The notes: a model not told the origin generated them from the letters alone. Positions 26,779 to 35,953 are shown, counted from the first letter of the stretch. The stretch: 64,000 nt of DNA from Azospirillum sp. TSA2s (GCF_004923315.1 NZ_CP039642.1:186001-250000); one strand, 5' to 3'. Numbers and translations: made by a program.

Positions 26779-26798
26779 CGCCCGGCGCAGGCCGGGCG
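26779..26798. terminator. Weak hairpin after ggt
   Basis: CGCCCGGC pairs with GCCGGGCG around GCAG, 45 bases after the ggt stop. The stem is strong but no T-run follows, so Rho-independent termination is uncertain. Confidence 0.35.
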
Positions 26799-26970
26799 TC
26801 ACAATTCCCGTATACAAAGAAAAAACAGCGTGCTTTGGTAACCTGCGATCTGCCTTGCCGGAGGGCACGCGGCTGCGATGCGCCGTGCCTGTTCGGATAA
26901 GGCAACGGAACAGTTGGCTTAAGGCGGGCCGGTCGGTTAGCCTTTGCAGGAGTAAACCGGAGCATTTGCC

Positions 26971-27366
26971 GTGGACAAGGCCTTGGTCGAGAAGAACCGC
27001 GAGTGGACCTATCAGCGTGAAGGAAAGCAGCCCGTCACCATCCGGGTCGCTGATTTCGAGCGCGAGGGGAAGCGCATCGTCGCTTTCCTGGAACAGACCG
27101 ACATCGCCAAGGCGGCCGGGTCGCCCCAGCCGGCCGTGAATGACTGGCCCCGCATCGCCGAGGCCTATGCGCAGGAACAGGGCGTGTCTCTGAGCGACAT
27201 CTATTGGTACGAGCTGCACCCGCGCCGCTTCGCCAACGGCCGGCCCAACGTGTCGGAATACCGCCCCGGCATGGCCGAATGGCGGTTCGAGACCAGCATC
27301 CCGCTCGCCCGCGCCATCGTGGAGCAGCTGGGCTTCGACCCCGACAATCTGCCGCTCGACATCTGA
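26971..27366 (+). CDS. Hypothetical protein (131 aa)
   Basis: Not assigned to a family. A soluble, mixed protein with acidic and basic helices (DKALVEKNREWTY, RVADFEREGKRIVAFLEQTDIAKAAG), then a helix-turn-helix-like stretch in the centre (RIAEAYAQEQGVSLSDIYWYELHPRR) and a final IVEQLGFDPDNLPLDI. The start is GTG, with CGGAG about 9 bases before it and no better ATG. It lies alone between ggt and a surface-antigen-like gene; spacing suggests its own promoter in the preceding 236 bases. Confidence 0.65.
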   Translation: MDKALVEKNREWTYQREGKQPVTIRVADFEREGKRIVAFLEQTDIAKAAGSPQPAVNDWPRIAEAYAQEQGVSLSDIYWYELHPRRFANGRPNVSEYRPGMAEWRFETSIPLARAIVEQLGFDPDNLPLDI

Positions 27367-27495
27367 TCGTCCTGCATACCGCCCTCGACCGGGTCCCGCG
27401 CGCAGCCCCTGTGATGCGCCGCGGGACCGGTGTATGATGCCTGCCGGAGCCATGCGATCGGCGGGACAGCGGCCTCGCGTCGTGGCGGGAGACAG

Positions 27496-27918
27496 ATGAT
27501 GAAGACGGTGCGGAGGGCGGTCGCCCTGGGTGCTGTGATGCTGGCGGCCGTGGCCGCCGCCGCGGTGATGTCGGTTCCGGGAGCGGCGCAGGCGCGCACG
27601 TCGGTGTCGGTCGGCATCGGCATCGGGCCGGTTTTCCCGGGCTACGGCTATTACCGCCCCTACCATTATTATGCTCCGCCCCCGCCGGTGGTGCAGTATT
27701 ACGCGCCGCCGCCGGTCGTCTATGCGCCTCCGCCGGTCCGATACTACGAGCCGCCGCCGGCCGCGCTCGGCGTCGATCCGGCCGGTCCGGTCTATTATTC
27801 GCGCAGCGGTCAGCAATGCCGCGAATACCAGAGCCGCGCCATGGTCGGCGGCCGGTCGCAGCCGGTCTACGGCACCGCCTGTCTCCAACCCGACGGCACC
27901 TGGCGCATCGTCAACTGA
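27496..27918 (+). CDS. Secreted protein with 17-kDa surface antigen-like C-terminal domain
   Basis: 140 residues. A signal peptide (RRAVALGAVMLAAVAAAAVM... AAQA) is followed by a Tyr/Pro-rich linker (YYRPYHYYAPPPPVVQYYAPPP). The C-terminal 40 residues have the pattern of the RT0821/Lpp0805 or Rickettsia 17-kDa antigen end: CREYQSRAMVGGRSQPVYGTACLQPDGTWRIV, with two Cys likely bridged. GGGAGA precedes the ATG at 27496. It is probably periplasmic or surface-exposed; no activity is known. It is convergent with the HD-GYP gene. Confidence 0.75.
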   Translation: MMKTVRRAVALGAVMLAAVAAAAVMSVPGAAQARTSVSVGIGIGPVFPGYGYYRPYHYYAPPPPVVQYYAPPPVVYAPPPVRYYEPPPAALGVDPAGPVYYSRSGQQCREYQSRAMVGGRSQPVYGTACLQPDGTWRIVN

Positions 27919-27949
27919 GGGCGTGCCGTCGAGCGGTCCTGCCGGGGCC

Positions 27950-29011
27950 TCATGCCTCTTCGGGGATGAGCGCCGGCAGTTCGTCGGCGTTCTCGTGGTG
28001 GATCCTGCAGACATCGTCCCAGCGCGACAGGAAGGCGTCGAGCAGGGACGGGTCGAAATGCAGGCCACGGTTCTGGACCAGATAGGCGCGCGCCTCCTCC
28101 AGCGTCCATGACCGCTTGTAGGGGCGGGTGGAGGTCAGGGCATCGAACACGTCGGCGATGGCGACGATGCGGCCGGACAGCGGGATCGCGGTCCCGGCCA
28201 CGCCGTTGGGATAGCCCGTTCCGTCAAATTTCTCATGGTGGCTGAGCGCGATTTCCGCCGCCAGACGCAGAAGCGGGATGTCGCTGTTGGCCAGGATGCG
28301 ATGACCCATGGCGGCATGCTGGCGCATCACCGTCATCTCTTCCGGGGTCAGGCGACCCGGCTTCAGCAGGATCATATCGGGAATGCCGATCTTGCCGATG
28401 TCGTGCATCGGCGCCGCCTTCATCAGCTCCTGGGCATAGGCGCCGCCGCAGCCGGCCGCTTCGGCGATCAGCCGCGAATAGAGCGCCATCCGTTCGATAT
28501 GGGCGCCGGTTTCGGGATCACGGTATTCGGACGCGCGCGACAGGCGTTTGACCAGCTCCTCCCCCTGGCGCTGGAGGACGGCGGTCACCCGCTCCACCTC
28601 GTCGGCCAGCAGGGCGGCGCGGTCCCGCAGCAGGGCGCGGCTCTGGCGCAGGGCCAGCAGGTTGCGCAGCCGCGCCTGCACCTCCGGCACGACGACCGGC
28701 TTGGTCAGGAAATCGTTGCAACCCTCGTCCAGCGCCCGCACGCGGATGTCGACCGCCGTGTTGGCGGTGACCATCACCACCGGGACATTGTCCAGCCGCC
28801 CATCGTCGCGGATGTGGCGCAGCAGTTCCATGCCGTCCATGTCCGGCATCATCTGGTCCAAAAGGATCAGGTCGGGCTCGTTCCCGCGCAGCCACTCGAC
28901 GGCGTCGAGCGGGCTTTCCATCGAGACCGGTTCGGCATCGTCCAGCCGGCGGACGATGGCGGCCATGATAAACAGGTTGGTGCGGTCGTCATCGACGATG
29001 AGGATGTTCAC
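27950..29011 (-). CDS. HD-GYP response regulator (cyclic-di-GMP phosphodiesterase)
   Basis: 353 residues. A receiver (1-122) has VDDDRTN, phosphoacceptor Asp in LILLDQMMPDMDG and Lys in FLTKPV. A helical linker leads to the HD-GYP domain (about 155-345): PETGAHIERMA, the HD pair in PMHDIGKIGIPD, HHEKFDGTGYPNG (the GYP signature) and ADVFDALTSTRPYK. Its metal ligands look complete, so it should hydrolyse cyclic-di-GMP. The start is a GTG overlapping the stop of the upstream receiver gene (GTGA), so the two are translated together; the stand-alone receiver may control it or share a kinase. It lies in a signalling cluster that includes a PilZ-containing chemoreceptor. Confidence 0.92.
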   Translation of the reverse strand: MNILIVDDDRTNLFIMAAIVRRLDDAEPVSMESPLDAVEWLRGNEPDLILLDQMMPDMDGMELLRHIRDDGRLDNVPVVMVTANTAVDIRVRALDEGCNDFLTKPVVVPEVQARLRNLLALRQSRALLRDRAALLADEVERVTAVLQRQGEELVKRLSRASEYRDPETGAHIERMALYSRLIAEAAGCGGAYAQELMKAAPMHDIGKIGIPDMILLKPGRLTPEEMTVMRQHAAMGHRILANSDIPLLRLAAEIALSHHEKFDGTGYPNGVAGTAIPLSGRIVAIADVFDALTSTRPYKRSWTLEEARAYLVQNRGLHFDPSLLDAFLSRWDDVCRIHHENADELPALIPEEA

Positions 29012-29508
29012 CCTGCGGCCTCCGCCTCGTGTTCGCCGCTCTTGTGTTCGGCAAGCCTGCCTTCCGCCGCCTTGCGGGCGGCGATCAGCCGGCCGGCTTC
29101 GGCCAGCAGGGCCTTCAGGTCGACCGGTTTTTCGAACGCCGCCTCGGCACCCAGCAGCCGGGCCATCCCCGGCAGTTCCATCCGCAGGCGCAGGCTGCCG
29201 CCGGTCACCGCGATCAGGGGCGGGCGCGATTTCTGCTCCTTCAGCCGCAGGATCACCTCGTACCCGTCTGCCTCCGGCATGATGATGTCGGTCACCACCA
29301 GATCGACCGGATGGACGGCCATGATGGCCAGCGCGGCATTGCCGTTCTCCGCCTCCAGCACGCGGTAGCCGGCGCGGAGGAAGGCGGTGCGCGCCATCTC
29401 GCGGAAATCGGGATCGTCGTCGACCAGCAGGACGGAACCGGCGGAAGCGGCGGCGGGCGCGGGCTTGGGAGCGGGTTTGGGCCGCAGCTCGTAAAGGGTC
29501 ATGTCCAT
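29008..29508 (-). CDS. Stand-alone receiver-domain protein
   Basis: 166 residues: a short Pro/Ala-rich N-terminus (LRPKPAPKPAPAAASAG), one receiver (about 25-145: VLLVDDDPDFREM, VDLVVTDIIMPEADG, IAVTGG, AAFEKPVD) and a charged helical tail (ARKAAEGRLAEHKSGEH). Phosphoacceptor and helper residues are intact. There is no output domain, so it acts as a CheY/Spo0F-like relay or by partner binding. Its stop overlaps the GTG start of the HD-GYP gene, indicating coupled production. The ATG at 29508 is preferred over 29502 because both are in frame and the first is the longer plausible form; the region beyond is Arg-rich and unlikely coding. Confidence 0.85.
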   Translation of the reverse strand: MDMTLYELRPKPAPKPAPAAASAGSVLLVDDDPDFREMARTAFLRAGYRVLEAENGNAALAIMAVHPVDLVVTDIIMPEADGYEVILRLKEQKSRPPLIAVTGGSLRLRMELPGMARLLGAEAAFEKPVDLKALLAEAGRLIAARKAAEGRLAEHKSGEHEAEAAG

Positions 29509-29640
29509 GGTCGCCGCTTCCGTCTTCCGCCGCACACCGGCTGCTCGTGCCGGATGGAAATCGCTAAGCCTCACCATAGACGTCCACCGGCGCGCGCACC
29601 CGCTGTGTCTGGGATAGCGGAGGCGGGAAATGGGATAGTG

Positions 29641-29653
29641 GGGATATTATCCC
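29641..29653. promoter_or_regulatory. Perfect palindrome in the divergent promoter region
   Basis: GGGATA-T-TATCCC is a perfect 13-base dyad. Two further GGGATA copies occur at 29611 and 29632 in the same orientation, giving three hexamers in about 40 bases. It lies between the leftward receiver/HD-GYP pair and the rightward LuxR regulator, so a single regulator could act on both. Confidence 0.4.
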
Positions 29654-29805
29654 GCGATCGGGGAAATAACCGCGCCGGACGCGGCCGCGGAATATGACCG
29701 ACGTGAAATATGGCAAAGCCACGAAAACTTAAGATTTCGGACGGCATAACAGGGAGTATTGATACCTTGGGATGAGCGTTGGCCGAGGGCGGCGGAGGCT
29801 GGTTG

Positions 29806-30528
29806 ATGAAGATCTTGGTGGCAGACGACCATCCCCTGTTCCGGGACGCGCTCGAGCTGTCGATCCGTCAGGCATGGCCGGATTCGGAGGTCGGCTGCAT
29901 CGGTTCGTTATTGGAACTGCCCGTCTTGCGGAACCCGGACGACGATGCCCCCGCCGCGGTTTTCCGGTACGACCTCATCGTTCTCGACTGGCGCATGCCG
30001 GGTGCGGAGGGAAGCGACCCGATCAGCGTGCTGCGCCGGTCGGGGGTCCAGGGGCCGGTCGCCGTCGTGACCGGGGCGGAGGATGCGTTGACCGCGCTGG
30101 AGGTGCTGCGCTGCGGCGCCGAAGCCTTCCTGCCGAAGACCACGCCGCGCCGCATCCTGGCCCAGGCCCTGCGTCTGGTGGCGGAAGGCGGCAGCTTCGT
30201 GCCCAAATGCGTGGCGCTCGACCTGATGCAGATGACCGACCTGTCGCTCGACATCGACGAGGCGGAGGAGGGCGAGGGCTCCTCCCCGGAGGGGGAGGGG
30301 GCACCGTCGTCCCCCCTGACCGACCGGGAACAGCAGGTGCTGTCGATGCTCGCCACCGGTGCCACCAACAAGGAGATCGGGCGGCACCTCAGCCTTCAGG
30401 AGGTGACGGTCAAGCTGCACACCCGCCGCATCCTGCGCAAGCTGGGGGCACGCAACCGCACCGACGCCGTGCGCCGCGCCCAGCAGGCCGGCCTGCTGTC
30501 GCGCAGCCTGAACGAAGCGTCGACCTGA
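29806..30528 (+). CDS. LuxR/NarL-family response regulator
   Basis: 240 residues. The receiver (1-125) has VADDHPLFRD, phosphoacceptor Asp in LIVLDWRMPGAEG, VVTGAED and FLPKTTP. An acidic linker (EAEEGEGSSPEGEG) joins a LuxR helix-turn-helix domain (LTDREQQVLSMLATGATNKEIGRHLSLQEVTVKLHTRRILRKLGARNR). The N-terminal style resembles the partial regulator at the left edge of the window. The ATG at 29806 has GGAGG 8 bases upstream; an upstream TTG is in frame but poor. The genes that follow encode kinases; a 182-base gap separates them, so a shared transcript is likely but not certain. Confidence 0.9.
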   Translation: MKILVADDHPLFRDALELSIRQAWPDSEVGCIGSLLELPVLRNPDDDAPAAVFRYDLIVLDWRMPGAEGSDPISVLRRSGVQGPVAVVTGAEDALTALEVLRCGAEAFLPKTTPRRILAQALRLVAEGGSFVPKCVALDLMQMTDLSLDIDEAEEGEGSSPEGEGAPSSPLTDREQQVLSMLATGATNKEIGRHLSLQEVTVKLHTRRILRKLGARNRTDAVRRAQQAGLLSRSLNEAST

Positions 30529-30710
30529 CCCGCCGCCCGTCCGGGCTGCGGCGGATGAGCGGCATGGTCGCATGTGGGGTCGCATAGGGGGCCGTATAGG
30601 GGTGGTCCCAGCAGCATGATCCCATCCTTTCTGCTATGGTCACCTCCTGTTCGCTCTGCTGCCCTGGTCGTCCATTTTCGTTCGGCGCCGCAGGGACGGG
30701 CACAACCGCA

Positions 30711-32462
30711 ATGCGGCCGCATTCCGAGTCGCTGCAACCCGAGTCGCTGATGAGCCCATCCGACCATTCCCTGTCCGGGCCGCGAGCGGGCCGAACCGTT
30801 CCGGCGGTTCCGGCCGGCGTTTCCGGCAGCGGCATGGCGGCGCCCGCGCCCGCACTCGCCGCGCTGGCCGGAGCGGCGGTGCTTCTGCTGTCCGCGCTCG
30901 ACCCTGTGCGCGAGGCGTTGCCCTGGCTGCTTCCCCTGATGGCGGCCGGCAGCGGTGCGGCGGGCGGGCTGACGCTTCTGTCGATCCGGAGCGCGCGCCG
31001 CCTTGCGGTCGGAGACGAAAGGCCGCAGGCCCATGCCGAACCGCTTCCCTCCGCATCGGCCGACAGGCAGGACGTGCCGGTGGCGGATAGCTCCGCCGCG
31101 ATTGCGGCACTCGAAGAGGAACTGCGGGAGTGCGGCCGACAGGCCAACCAGCGGCTGCGCAGCCAGCAGATCGCGGCGATGGATGCCCGGGCCGACCTTG
31201 CCGGCGCCATCGTCCATGACATGAACAACGCGCTGGGCGCGGTTGCCGGCTATGCCGACTTCCTCGTCTGCGACCTGCCGGAGGGTTCGGCCCAGGCCAA
31301 CTATGCGGGCCGCGTCGTCGCCGCGGTCGACCGCACCCGCTCCGGCCTCCGCCGGCTGGTGGCGGAAGCCAGGACGGAGCCGGTCAATCTGAAGCCCGAA
31401 CCGGCCGGGATGGTCCTGGACGAGGCCGCGACGCTCCTGCGCTCGGTGCCGGCGCCGCCGGGCAGCCTTTCCATCCGTCATGTCGCCGGTACGCCCGACC
31501 CCATCTGCAACGCCGGCCTGCTGGCGCGGACGCTGGCCGGACTGGCGGTGGAGATCCTCGCCGCCACCGGCAGGGGCGGCGACGCCCGGCTCTGCCTGCG
31601 CGCTTTCTTCCCGGCGGACGCGGACCATCCGGACGCCGCCGCCGCCGCCGCGGCCGGCTGGACCGTCCGCCCGCTGCTGACGCCGCTGCCGGGTCCGCAC
31701 GCCCTGTTCGAACTGCGGATCGACGGCCCGCCGCTGGCGGACGAGGTTATGGCGGGGCTGGCCGATCCCCTGCTGGCCGCCCGCAGCTGCTACCGCCGTG
31801 GCCAGACGGCCGGGAAGGAGGACGCCCATTGGCCGGCGGCCCTGCAGACGGCGCGGCGCCACGACGGCGGCCTCAGCCTGCTGACCCACCCGGCGGAGGG
31901 CATGGCGGTGCGGCTCCACATCCCCGCCGCATCGCCGGCCCAGTCCCAGTTCCAATCCCCGGCCCCTGCTCCGGCGGCGTCCTTCCCGCGCGCGGCGAAA
32001 GCCCCGGCGCGGCACCTTGTCGCGCCGACATACAAGATCCTGGTGGTGGATGCCGATCCGGCGTCCGGCGACCGGTTCCAGGCCGGGCTGGAGCGGCAGG
32101 GGTTCGAGGTTTCGGTCTGCGAGGATCTCCGCGAAGCGCTGGAGGTCGTCACCGACGAGCCGGGCTTCTTCGATGCGGTGGTGATCGGGCCGGGACTGAG
32201 CGCGCTTCCGGCTGGCCGGGCGCTGGCCGGCCGCCTGAAAGCGCTGCGGGCGGATCTGCCCTGCGTCCTCTATGCCGCGGCTGGCCCCGCTTCCGCGGGG
32301 CTGGGGGCCGAGGCCGGCGGTCCGGCCGACCTGTTGCTGCCGCTGCCGGTCGATCTGCCGCGGCTGGCGCGCGGGGTGGCGGCGCTCGCCGCGGGCGGTC
32401 CGCGGCACGCGGACGATGCAGGTGGTCCGCGGCACGCGGACGATGCGGGAGAGCGGCGCTGA
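30711..32462 (+). CDS. Degenerate histidine kinase/phosphotransferase with pseudoreceiver
   Basis: 583 residues. A short N-terminal part holds two hydrophobic segments (about 40-95). A NtrB-like phosphoacceptor helix is retained: LAGAIVHDMNNALGAVAGYADFL (His about 168). The following ATPase-like region has lost the usual boxes: no Asn-rich N box (LAGLAVEILAATGRGG instead), no DxGxG, no GxGLGL. The C-terminal receiver-like domain (about 440-560) starts VVDADPA but has Gly instead of the phosphoacceptor Asp (FDAVVIGPGL), Ala instead of Ser/Thr, and Leu for the Lys (LLLPLP). It ends with a tandem GGPRHADDA repeat. It is coupled (TGATG) to the next hybrid kinase. It may serve as a ChpT-like phosphotransfer or scaffold protein. 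The start could also be 30636 or 30750. Confidence 0.72.
   Translation: MRPHSESLQPESLMSPSDHSLSGPRAGRTVPAVPAGVSGSGMAAPAPALAALAGAAVLLLSALDPVREALPWLLPLMAAGSGAAGGLTLLSIRSARRLAVGDERPQAHAEPLPSASADRQDVPVADSSAAIAALEEELRECGRQANQRLRSQQIAAMDARADLAGAIVHDMNNALGAVAGYADFLVCDLPEGSAQANYAGRVVAAVDRTRSGLRRLVAEARTEPVNLKPEPAGMVLDEAATLLRSVPAPPGSLSIRHVAGTPDPICNAGLLARTLAGLAVEILAATGRGGDARLCLRAFFPADADHPDAAAAAAAGWTVRPLLTPLPGPHALFELRIDGPPLADEVMAGLADPLLAARSCYRRGQTAGKEDAHWPAALQTARRHDGGLSLLTHPAEGMAVRLHIPAASPAQSQFQSPAPAPAASFPRAAKAPARHLVAPTYKILVVDADPASGDRFQAGLERQGFEVSVCEDLREALEVVTDEPGFFDAVVIGPGLSALPAGRALAGRLKALRADLPCVLYAAAGPASAGLGAEAGGPADLLLPLPVDLPRLARGVAALAAGGPRHADDAGGPRHADDAGERR
32394..32447 (+). repeat. 27-bp tandem repeat, two copies
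   Basis: Two copies of a 27-base unit (32394-32420, 32421-32447) differ at two third-codon positions and encode GGPRHADDA twice at the C-terminus of the degenerate kinase. The unit is in frame, so copy number can change without a frameshift. Confidence 0.85.
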
Positions 32463-35400
32463 TGGGCGGGCGCTTTCATCTGCAAGGCTTCATCGCCGCC
32501 ATCTGGACGGCGACCCTGGTGATCGCCGCCGGGCTGTGGGCGACCGCCCTGGCGCTCGCCCATTACGACAATGCCGAGGCGATGGCGCGGGCGGAGCGCG
32601 ACAGCGGCAACCTCGCCCGCGTCGTCGCCGAGCAGGCGACCCGGACCATGGCCGAAGCCGACCAGATCCTGCTGTTCCTGATCGACGACTTCCACGAGCA
32701 TGGCGACAGCTGGAACCCCGGCCTGACCCGCATGCTGCGCCAGGCGGTGGAGCGGTCGGGCATCCTGCTCCAGCTGGCGGTGATCGACGGGCATGGCGAC
32801 CTCATCCACACCAGCGTGGAGGATGCGCCGGCCCGCGTCCGTCTGGCCGACCGCGAGCATTTCCGCGTCCATGTCAACAACCCGAATGCCGGGCTGTTCA
32901 TCGGCAAGCCGGTGTTCGGCCGGGCGTCCGGCAAATGGTCGATCCAGCTGACGCGGCGCGTCGAAAACAGCGACGGAAGCTTCGCCGGGGTGCTGGTCGC
33001 GTCGATCGACCCCTTCTACTTCAGCCGCTCGCTGGAGGAGCTGGACGTCGGCCCCAACGGGGCGGTGGCGATCATCGGCACCGACGGCATCCTGCGCGCG
33101 CGGTCGCAGATGAACGACCGCATCGTCGGCCGGGATGTCGGCGAATCGCCGGTCCTGCTGATGGCGCGCCGCCAGCCCACCGGGTTCCTGCGCGTCGCCA
33201 GCGTGATCGACGGCATTCCGCGCCTCCAGTCCTTCCGGACCCTGACGACCTATCCGCTGATCGTCATCGCCGCCTTCGACGAGGCATCCTTCCTGGCCGA
33301 CACCAGAACGCGGCAGCGGCTCTATCTGCTGGCGGCGGCGGCCTGCAGCCTCGTGCTGGTCGGCATGGCGCTGCTGGCGACGCGGCAGACGGCGCGGCTC
33401 GCCGCACTGGCCCGCCGGTTGGCCCAGAGCGAGGAACGCTTCCGCGATCAGGCGGAGACCGCCTCCGACTGGTTCTGGGAGATGGACGCCGACCTGCGAT
33501 TCTCCCATCTGGCGGGGCCGCTGGTGCCGCACGTCGCCAACGGCACGCTGCCCATCGGATTGCGGCGGGAGGATGTCGCCCTGCGCGAGCCGGGGGATGC
33601 CGCCAGGTGGGAGCGGCACCGCCAGCTGATGGAGCGGCGGGAGCCGTTCCGCAATTTCCGCTACCGGGTGATGACGGCGGCCGGCTTGCGCTATTTCAGC
33701 GTCAGCGGCCGTCCGATCTTCGACCAGGACGGCCATTTCCGCGGCTATCGCGGCTCCGCCACCGACGTGACCGAGCGGGAGATGGCCGCCAACCGGCTGG
33801 CCTCCAGCGAAGCGCGCTATCGCGCCATGTTCGAGGCGGTCGGCCAGCCGATCGTCACCATCGACGAGCATGGGACCGTCGACGCCTTCAACCGTGCGGC
33901 GGAGCGGCTGTTCGGCTACCGCGCCGCCGACGTGGTGGGCGGGCCGATGACCCGGCTGATGCCGAGCGCGGTCGGCGCGGTGCATGACGGGCTGCTGGCC
34001 ACCTACCGCGGGAGCGACGCGTCGGTCCCGCGGTCGGAAGTGCGGGAGCTGACCGGCCGCCGCAAGGACGGCAGCGAGTTCGCGCTGGAGGTGACGCTGG
34101 CCGGCTGGCGCGAGGGCGACCGCCGCTATGTCACCGGCGCTTTGCGCGACGTCACCGCCCAGCGCGAGATCGAGGCCAGCCTGCGCCGCGCCAAGGAGGC
34201 GGCCGATCAGGCCAACCGCGCCAAGGGAGAGTTCCTGGCGACGATGAGCCACGAGATCCGCACGCCGATGAACGGGGTTCTGGGCGCGCTCGCCCTGGTG
34301 GACGGGCCGAACCTGAACGACGACCAGCGCCAGCTGCTGGACGTCGCCAATCGGTCGGGCAACGCGCTGCTGCAGATCATCGACGACATCCTCGACCTGT
34401 CCAAGCTGGAGGCCGGCAAGGCGGAGGTCGAGCCGGTCGATTTCGAACTGCGCGCCGTGCTGGGCGACAGCATCGACCTGCTGGAGCCGGCCGCCTGCGG
34501 GCGAGGCCTGATCCTGACGCGGGAGGTGGCGCCCGCCGTGCCCGACCGTGTGCGCGCCGACCTGCGCCGCATCCGGCAGGTGCTGGTCAATCTGGTCGGC
34601 AACGCGCTGAAATTCACCCACCGCGGCGGCGTCGCCGTGCGGGTCGGGCAGGAGGGGGAGGTGTCGGCGGACGGCACCTTCTTCCTGCGGTTCGAGGTGG
34701 CCGACACCGGGATCGGCATCCCGGAGGACGTGCAGCCGACCCTGTTCCGCCGCTTCACCCAGGCCGACAGCTCCACCACCCGGCGCTTCGGCGGCACCGG
34801 CCTGGGGCTGGCGATCAGCCGCGAGCTGGTGACGCTGATGGGCGGGCAAATCGGCGTGACCAGCGCCGAGGGCAAGGGCAGCACCTTCTGGTTCACCGTC
34901 CGCTGCGAACCCGCCGCCGATCCGTCGGCCGGCGTGCTCTCCGTGCCCTGCGGGCCGGAACCGGTGCCGGCGGAGGGCGGGGCGACCCCGTTGCCGTCGG
35001 CAGCGTCGGCGAGCCTGCATGTGCTGGTGGCCGAGGACAACGAGATCAACCGCGACATCGTCGTCACCATGCTGCGCCGTGCCGGCCATCGCGTGACCGC
35101 GGTGGAGGACGGGCTGCAGGCGGTGCGGCTGGTGGAGGAGGGCGGCTTCGACCTCGTCCTGATGGACGTGCAGATGCCGGTGATGGACGGCGTCACCGCC
35201 ACCCGGCACATCCGCGCCATGCCGGGCGAGGTGTCCCGCCTGCCGATCGTCGCGCTGACCGGCAACGTCATGCCCGGCCACCGCGCCGAATATCTCGCCG
35301 CCGGCATGACCGCCTATCTGACGAAGCCCATCGTGTCGGCCGACCTGTATGACGTGCTGAGGACGGCCGCCGCGCCGCGGGCGCAGGAGGATGGGGCGGG

Positions 35401-35953
35401 CGCCGGACCGGACCGGACTGCGCCGCCGCAAGGGGAGCCGGAGCAGTCCTCCCCGGCGCGGAACGCCACCCTGCCGCCGCCCGTCCCGCCACCTGCACCA
35501 TCCTCCGCGCCATCGCCCGGCGCCCCATCGTCCGGTGCCCCATCGCCCGGTGCCAGGGACCCGGAGCATTGGCGCACGGCGCCGCTGCTGGATGCCCAAC
35601 AGGCCGACTCGCTGCGCTCGGTGATCGGCGACGAGGCCTGGATCCAGACGGTGGCCGCCTTCCGGCGGACGGTGGACGACAGCGTGGCCGCGATTCGCGA
35701 TGGGGCGGGACGGGGCGGGGCGCCCCTGGTTCGTATGGCCCACACGCTGAAGGGAACCGCGGCCAACGTCGGCGCCGTGCGGCTCAGCCGTCTGGCCTCG
35801 CTGCTGGAACAGCGGGTGCAGAGCCTTGGCGGCTGCCCCGACGGCGATCCGCTGGCCGAAGCGCTCGGCACCGTCGCCGATGCCACGCTGGACGCGCTGT
35901 CGTCCCATATCCAGCCGGCGGCCGGCAGCGAAGCCGAACATGCGACGGTATGA
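32462..35953 (+). CDS. Hybrid histidine kinase: PDC, two PAS, HisKA, HATPase, receiver, Hpt
   Basis: 1163 residues. Helix 1 (about 8-30), periplasmic PDC sensor (about 35-280), helix 2 (about 283-302), PAS 1 (about 325-440), PAS 2 (about 450-570), HisKA (FLATMSHEIRTPMNG, His about 596), HATPase (LVNLVGNALKFTHRG, DTGIGIP, GTGLGLAI), receiver (about 850-970: AEDNEIN, LMDVQMPVMDG, LTKPIV), a Pro/Ser linker and an Hpt domain (AHTLKGTAANVG, His about 1093). All phosphotransfer residues are present, so it is a full four-step relay in one chain (BarA-type). Its ATG overlaps the stop of the preceding degenerate kinase, so both are made together. It could pass phosphate to the LuxR regulator or the HD-GYP/receiver pair nearby. 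Confidence 0.94.
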   Translation: MGGRFHLQGFIAAIWTATLVIAAGLWATALALAHYDNAEAMARAERDSGNLARVVAEQATRTMAEADQILLFLIDDFHEHGDSWNPGLTRMLRQAVERSGILLQLAVIDGHGDLIHTSVEDAPARVRLADREHFRVHVNNPNAGLFIGKPVFGRASGKWSIQLTRRVENSDGSFAGVLVASIDPFYFSRSLEELDVGPNGAVAIIGTDGILRARSQMNDRIVGRDVGESPVLLMARRQPTGFLRVASVIDGIPRLQSFRTLTTYPLIVIAAFDEASFLADTRTRQRLYLLAAAACSLVLVGMALLATRQTARLAALARRLAQSEERFRDQAETASDWFWEMDADLRFSHLAGPLVPHVANGTLPIGLRREDVALREPGDAARWERHRQLMERREPFRNFRYRVMTAAGLRYFSVSGRPIFDQDGHFRGYRGSATDVTEREMAANRLASSEARYRAMFEAVGQPIVTIDEHGTVDAFNRAAERLFGYRAADVVGGPMTRLMPSAVGAVHDGLLATYRGSDASVPRSEVRELTGRRKDGSEFALEVTLAGWREGDRRYVTGALRDVTAQREIEASLRRAKEAADQANRAKGEFLATMSHEIRTPMNGVLGALALVDGPNLNDDQRQLLDVANRSGNALLQIIDDILDLSKLEAGKAEVEPVDFELRAVLGDSIDLLEPAACGRGLILTREVAPAVPDRVRADLRRIRQVLVNLVGNALKFTHRGGVAVRVGQEGEVSADGTFFLRFEVADTGIGIPEDVQPTLFRRFTQADSSTTRRFGGTGLGLAISRELVTLMGGQIGVTSAEGKGSTFWFTVRCEPAADPSAGVLSVPCGPEPVPAEGGATPLPSAASASLHVLVAEDNEINRDIVVTMLRRAGHRVTAVEDGLQAVRLVEEGGFDLVLMDVQMPVMDGVTATRHIRAMPGEVSRLPIVALTGNVMPGHRAEYLAAGMTAYLTKPIVSADLYDVLRTAAAPRAQEDGAGAGPDRTAPPQGEPEQSSPARNATLPPPVPPPAPSSAPSPGAPSSGAPSPGARDPEHWRTAPLLDAQQADSLRSVIGDEAWIQTVAAFRRTVDDSVAAIRDGAGRGGAPLVRMAHTLKGTAANVGAVRLSRLASLLEQRVQSLGGCPDGDPLAEALGTVADATLDALSSHIQPAAGSEAEHATV

